NCBI GenBank assembly: GCA_947628445.1
Contig: CANQZX010000024.1
Location: 1 to 15,278, forward strand
Direction of reading: 5' to 3'
Length of the DNA: 15,278 nt
Origin: an uncultured Bacilli bacterium
GTDB taxonomy: Bacteria; Bacillota_I; Bacilli_A; RF39; UBA660
Program-made: the position numbers and the translations under genes
Shown here: piece after piece, positions 12,663 to 15,278 of the stretch
Position numbering within the stretch: position 1 is the first letter of the stretch
Layout: the number at the start of each line of letters is the position of its first letter
Notes under the pieces: generated by a model
The model's input: only the letters and a program-made list of their open reading frames with translations
What the model was told of the DNA's origin: nothing
The model's database searches: none

Positions 12663-12687
12663 ATAATAATTAAAAAATGAATACGCA

Positions 12688-12767
12688 ATTGTATCCATTT
12701 ATCCTTATTTTTAAACTTAAAAACTTGGCTTTTAACCCATTACTATCTGTAATCAGGTGGATACAAT
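12688..12767 (-). promoter_or_regulatory. Candidate L20-type leader of the infC-rpmI-rplT operon
   Basis: ATTGTATCCA (12767-12758) and TGGATACAAT (12697-12688) pair perfectly over 10 bp on the minus strand. Between them are a small hairpin (ATTAC/GTAAT with CC/GG) and a second stem (TTTTTA/TAAAAA with CC/GG), giving a junction-like fold. L20 leaders occur at this place in Bacilli. No intrinsic terminator is visible in it, so control could act on translation or RNA stability instead. Confidence 0.55.
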
Positions 12768-12795
12768 ATCGCTTTCCTTTTTCAATAACACAAAT

Positions 12796-12824
12796 ATCTT
12801 ACTATACTATTTTATGTTTGTCAA
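12796..12824 (-). promoter_or_regulatory. infC operon promoter
   Basis: On the minus strand, a perfect TTGACA (12824-12819) and TAAGAT (12801-12796) are 17 bp apart. It lies directly behind the stop of the kinase-like gene and about 30 bp before the leader stem. Confidence 0.7.
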
Positions 12825-12838
12825 TTAGAAATTTATGC

Positions 12839-13669
12839 TTAAAGCATCCGCGTTAGGCGATAATCTTTCGAACCATCAATTTGCTCTAAAAGTTCAGGAT
12901 AAAAATCATTAGGTTCTTTTTCTAAGTAAATAGTAGCTAAATGTTCTAATACCTCCGTAGAGAGGCCCATGGAAGAAAGATGGGCTAAATAAGCCCAAAA
13001 GCTAGAATTTTCCCAATAAGGAGCAAAAGTTCCGGCGAGAGTATTAATTAACATAATGCCAAAACAAGCCATACTCGTATTATGATTAAAGAAAAGATGA
13101 CCATTTGTTTTATCTTGAGGGTATTTCATCATCGTGGCAAAAGGGGAATTAATGCCTAAGTGAAAGGCAATTTGAGCTTGACTACCATTAATAAAAATAC
13201 CATCCATATCAACAGCGCGAACTAAATGTTTATCAATATCCCAAATAAAATTATTGCCATAAATATCCCCTAAAAAGAAATTATTTTTTAATTCGGGAAT
13301 TGCTTCAACCGCTAAAATAATTTTTAATACTTCTTTTAAAATAAATATTTTAAAATCTAAGGTTGCCTTAGAATCGAATAAGATTTCGGCAATATTAACA
13401 TAATTTTCGTAAAAAGGCATCCGGTAACCTTTAAATTGATTATTAATTAAGACTTTGCCCGTTGGTAAAACTAAATTAGGAATATCAATATATTTTTGAT
13501 TTTTAATTAATTCTGTCACAATATATTTTTTATTAGCTATATTAGTTGTATCTAAAAACAATTTTAATAATTCGCCCCGATATTTATATAATTTAGCTTC
13601 ACTGGCTAAATTGGAACCACTTTTGTATAAACGCAAGTTTTTAGTACTTTGTAAATGTAAATTTGCCAT
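12839..13669 (-). CDS. Divergent protein-kinase-fold protein
   Basis: A soluble 276-aa protein with weak but ordered kinase signatures. K36 in GELLKLF could be the ATP-binding Lys. GYRMPFYENYVNI (81-93) looks like a hinge. GDIYGNNF has D135 and N140 at catalytic-loop spacing, and VDMDG has D154 at the metal-binding (DFG-like) place, 14 residues later. The HRD His is Gly here, as in some aminoglycoside-kinase-like families. No membrane or extracellular sensor domain is present. The ATG has GGAG 7 nt upstream, embedded in a hairpin. The gene has its own promoter. Substrate unknown; small-molecule kinase is as likely as protein kinase. An active enzyme is plausible because the key residues are kept. 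Confidence 0.55.
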   Translation of the reverse strand: MANLHLQSTKNLRLYKSGSNLASEAKLYKYRGELLKLFLDTTNIANKKYIVTELIKNQKYIDIPNLVLPTGKVLINNQFKGYRMPFYENYVNIAEILFDSKATLDFKIFILKEVLKIILAVEAIPELKNNFFLGDIYGNNFIWDIDKHLVRAVDMDGIFINGSQAQIAFHLGINSPFATMMKYPQDKTNGHLFFNHNTSMACFGIMLINTLAGTFAPYWENSSFWAYLAHLSSMGLSTEVLEHLATIYLEKEPNDFYPELLEQIDGSKDYRLTRML

Positions 13670-13694
13670 AAAAAAACTCCTTTGACCGGAGTTT
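13670..13694 (-). terminator. Terminator whose 3' arm is the ribosome site of the next gene
   Basis: On the minus strand, AAACTCC (13694-13688) and GGAGTTT (13680-13674) form a perfect 7-bp stem with a GGTCAAA loop and continue into TTTT, directly before the ATG at 13669. It looks like the intrinsic terminator of the surface-protein gene, yet GGAG in its 3' arm is the only ribosome site of the kinase-like gene. Confidence 0.7.
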
Positions 13695-13723
13695 ATTATA
13701 TAAAATTAATTAGGGGTTGTAAA
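13695..13723 (-). promoter_or_regulatory. Promoter of the kinase-like gene
   Basis: On the minus strand, TTTACA (13723-13718) and a perfect TATAAT (13700-13695) are 17 bp apart. Initiation 7-8 nt later, at the GG of the hairpin loop (13687), would omit the 5' arm and leave the ribosome site free. Confidence 0.8.
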
Positions 13724-13726
13724 TGG

Positions 13727-15151
13727 CTAATTGAGATCAAGCCGATAAGGATTATCATGAGTGCCATCACCACTGGCCCATTTTGTATCACTAGTAAGAA
13801 AGAATGTAGGTCGAATAGCAAAACCAGAAAGTTCACCGGCTCCACCAACACATGCCTCAGCAAAAACGCGCCAAGCATCAACTCCTTTAGATGCTGAACG
13901 GGAAATTGTCCATTCAAATAGTCCCATATACATCCAATTATTATTTTTTATTAATTCAGAATTATAACCATCTGGATTCATTCTAGTAGAATATTCCATT
14001 TTATTACTCCATATATTAGCAGATGAAGCATAACCATAATCTGAAACATACATTAAACCAATTTTAACAGAACTTGTTATGTCAGTTTCTTGGCATTGTA
14101 CTGCTGTTTGATTATCGGTTTCTGAATAACAATTTACATTATTAATCGATATTTTCTCATTACCTACTTCATTATTAAATATTTGTTGAATATTGATACT
14201 ATTGTTATTAATCCAGTAACGTAATCCTCCAGTTATCCATGTATGTTTGTCGATATGCACATCTAAATTTTCAACTTTACTAGTTATATAATTTAAATAA
14301 AAATTATTTAAATTTACTTTATTTAAATTGCTATATTGCCACATGCTGGTATTACTATTAGTATCAACAATTTTGCCCTTTGTACTGTTCCAATAATAAC
14401 TAATTATATTATCATAATTATTTCCAAGATAATACCCTTTTCCATGAGGATATTTACCATAATATGCTCCTCCCGGTGCTGTAGAATCATCACCTAGTTC
14501 GTCTTTAGTAGCATAATCATATTTGATTAATTTCATTTCATATTCGCCTATATCATTTGGAAATAAACCTATTATTCGATAAAGGTCGGCATCAGAACTA
14601 CATTCATTTTCCGTACTTATTCCATCTAAACAGACATAGTTTTTAACTGCTTCACTTGAGCCACTATAGCGGTAAGAATAATCTCCGGCTTCTAAATTAC
14701 TATTAGTATATGTTCCTTTTCCATCATGATAATATATTTGATTATCTCCATCTTGATTATATTCACTTAATAGAGTACAACTTAATTTTTCATCTGGATT
14801 AAACCGACATTTTTTAGCTAAAGTGGCAATATCAAAATAGACATAACATTTATCACTTTTACTTGCATCAACTTGAATATTTTTTCCATCATAACTTAAT
14901 TTACTTCCTTGTTCACATCCGCTTAATTCAGAATTAAAAATATATTTATCATTATTCCAAACATTTTCTTTACTTTCTTTATATGTCCCATCGGCTTGTT
15001 CAATTAACATACTTATTAAGTTATTTTCTTGTTTTGGTTCATTGGCAATAACTTTTACTTCGGGATGATTATATTGATAAATTATAATTATGATTGTTAA
15101 CAAGATAAAAATAATTAATATGGTATTTAAAAAGGAAAACTTAGTTTTCAT
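13727..15151 (-). CDS. Membrane-anchored, Cys-rich surface protein (lineage-specific family)
   Basis: A 474-aa protein with one N-terminal hydrophobic anchor (about 8-26) and a large, probably extracytoplasmic, remainder. Features include CYVYFD, paired Cys in short loops (nine Cys in all), DLYRIIGLF, KIGLMYVSDYGYASS, NNWMYMGLFEWTISRS and a C-terminal RPTFFL...SGDGTHDNPYRL. I recall similar proteins as an expanded paralogous family in uncultured gut Bacilli; their ending resembles DUF6273/FGE-like folds, but the function is unknown. No LPXTG or signal-peptidase site is evident. The ATG has AGGTGAGG just upstream. Its promoter carries a TA repeat in the spacer, so its expression may vary between cells. 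It ends just before the kinase-like gene. Confidence 0.75.
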   Translation of the reverse strand: MKTKFSFLNTILIIFILLTIIIIIYQYNHPEVKVIANEPKQENNLISMLIEQADGTYKESKENVWNNDKYIFNSELSGCEQGSKLSYDGKNIQVDASKSDKCYVYFDIATLAKKCRFNPDEKLSCTLLSEYNQDGDNQIYYHDGKGTYTNSNLEAGDYSYRYSGSSEAVKNYVCLDGISTENECSSDADLYRIIGLFPNDIGEYEMKLIKYDYATKDELGDDSTAPGGAYYGKYPHGKGYYLGNNYDNIISYYWNSTKGKIVDTNSNTSMWQYSNLNKVNLNNFYLNYITSKVENLDVHIDKHTWITGGLRYWINNNSINIQQIFNNEVGNEKISINNVNCYSETDNQTAVQCQETDITSSVKIGLMYVSDYGYASSANIWSNKMEYSTRMNPDGYNSELIKNNNWMYMGLFEWTISRSASKGVDAWRVFAEACVGGAGELSGFAIRPTFFLTSDTKWASGDGTHDNPYRLDLN

Positions 15152-15173
15152 ATCCTCACCTATTTTCCCTTTT

Positions 15174-15200
15174 ATTATATATATATATATATATGGTCAA
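15174..15200 (-). promoter_or_regulatory. Promoter with TA-repeat spacer (spacer 15 bp)
   Basis: On the minus strand, TTGACC (15200-15195) is followed by nine AT units (15194-15177) that run into a perfect TATAAT (15179-15174), giving a 15-bp spacer. One more unit would give the optimal 17 bp. A second possible -35, TTGACT at 15215-15210, lies 18 bp before a TATATA within the repeat. The allele shown is probably weak or off for the main pair. Confidence 0.65.
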
Positions 15201-15237
15201 GACCCAAAAAGTCAAAAAATGCAAGATCTTAATTCTC

Positions 15238-15278
15238 AAAGTAAAAGCAATATATACACTGTGAGTTGCATTTACTTT
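15238..15278. repeat. Inverted repeat at the end of the window
   Basis: AAAGTAAA-A-GCAA (15238-15250) and TTGC-A-TTTACTTT (15266-15278) are 13-base arms with one A-A mismatch around a 15-nt loop. The right arm ends at the last base of the window, so it may extend further. It could be a terminator stem or operator upstream of the surface-protein promoter; no U-run is visible on either side. Confidence 0.5.

Noticed and set aside
12653..12688. TTG-started N-terminal extension of IF-3
   Set aside because: It begins inside the leader stem, has no ribosome site, and reads through the real one.
1..15278. CRISPR arrays, tRNAs, insertion sequences
   Set aside because: No spaced repeats, cloverleaf-like genes or transposase frames were seen on either strand.

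Overview
The window reads as low-GC, AT-rich DNA using the standard bacterial code (stops are TAA, TAG and TGA; Trp is TGG). The gene content (infC-rpmI-rplT-rpsO-pnp, AGGTGA/GGAGG ribosome sites, a three-component membrane glycosylation operon, and a large surface protein of a type common in uncultured gut Bacilli) suggests a gut-associated member of the Bacilli, RF39/Mollicutes-like. The placement is inference from content, not a phylogeny.

Region 1 (1-1982) looks like one complete unit of a very small rolling-circle plasmid. All its genes run on the minus strand: a 66-aa ORF, a 124-aa ORF, a hairpin-dense origin, a pMV158/RepB-type HUH initiator and a 55-aa ORF. Positions 1-77 recur exactly at 1906-1982, so the unit is 1905 bp. 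The double-strand origin is visible as a 10-bp hairpin whose loop carries TACTACGAC, the nick sequence of the pMV158 family. The repeat starts at base 1 and is exactly 77 bp, so an assembly-graph junction (k=77) must be weighed against a real integrated or tandem copy.

Region 2 (1983-2962) holds a decayed, frameshifted nuclease-like gene on the minus strand. In front of it lies a densely structured stretch of about 235 nt with its own promoter and a terminator. I could not assign this RNA to a known family.

Region 3 (2963-8711, plus strand) has a LigD-like protein with phosphoesterase and polymerase domains but no ligase domain. It is followed by an acyltransferase-3 membrane protein and then an overlapping operon: a DUF6020/GT-C-like polytopic protein, a family-2 glycosyltransferase and a GtrA-like flippase. 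The last three look like a polyprenyl-phosphate-linked sugar modification system acting on a surface polymer.

Region 4 (8718-12830, minus strand) is the conserved infC-rpmI-rplT / rpsO-pnp block. It has a candidate L20 leader, a separate rpsO promoter with a candidate S15 leader hairpin, a non-canonical ATT (or ATA) start for IF3, and an L20 with an extra C-terminal Rho_N/SAP-like module.

Region 5 (12839-15278, minus strand) has a divergent protein-kinase-fold protein and a 474-aa anchored surface protein. The promoter, terminator and ribosome site of the kinase gene are packed into about 50 bp.

The strongest candidate for an undescribed system is a pair of promoters, in front of the acyltransferase gene and the surface-protein gene. 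In each, the spacer between -35 and -10 consists almost wholly of TA dinucleotide repeats, with spacers of 17 and 15 bp. This is the layout of slipped-strand phase-variable promoters, and both target genes act at the cell surface.
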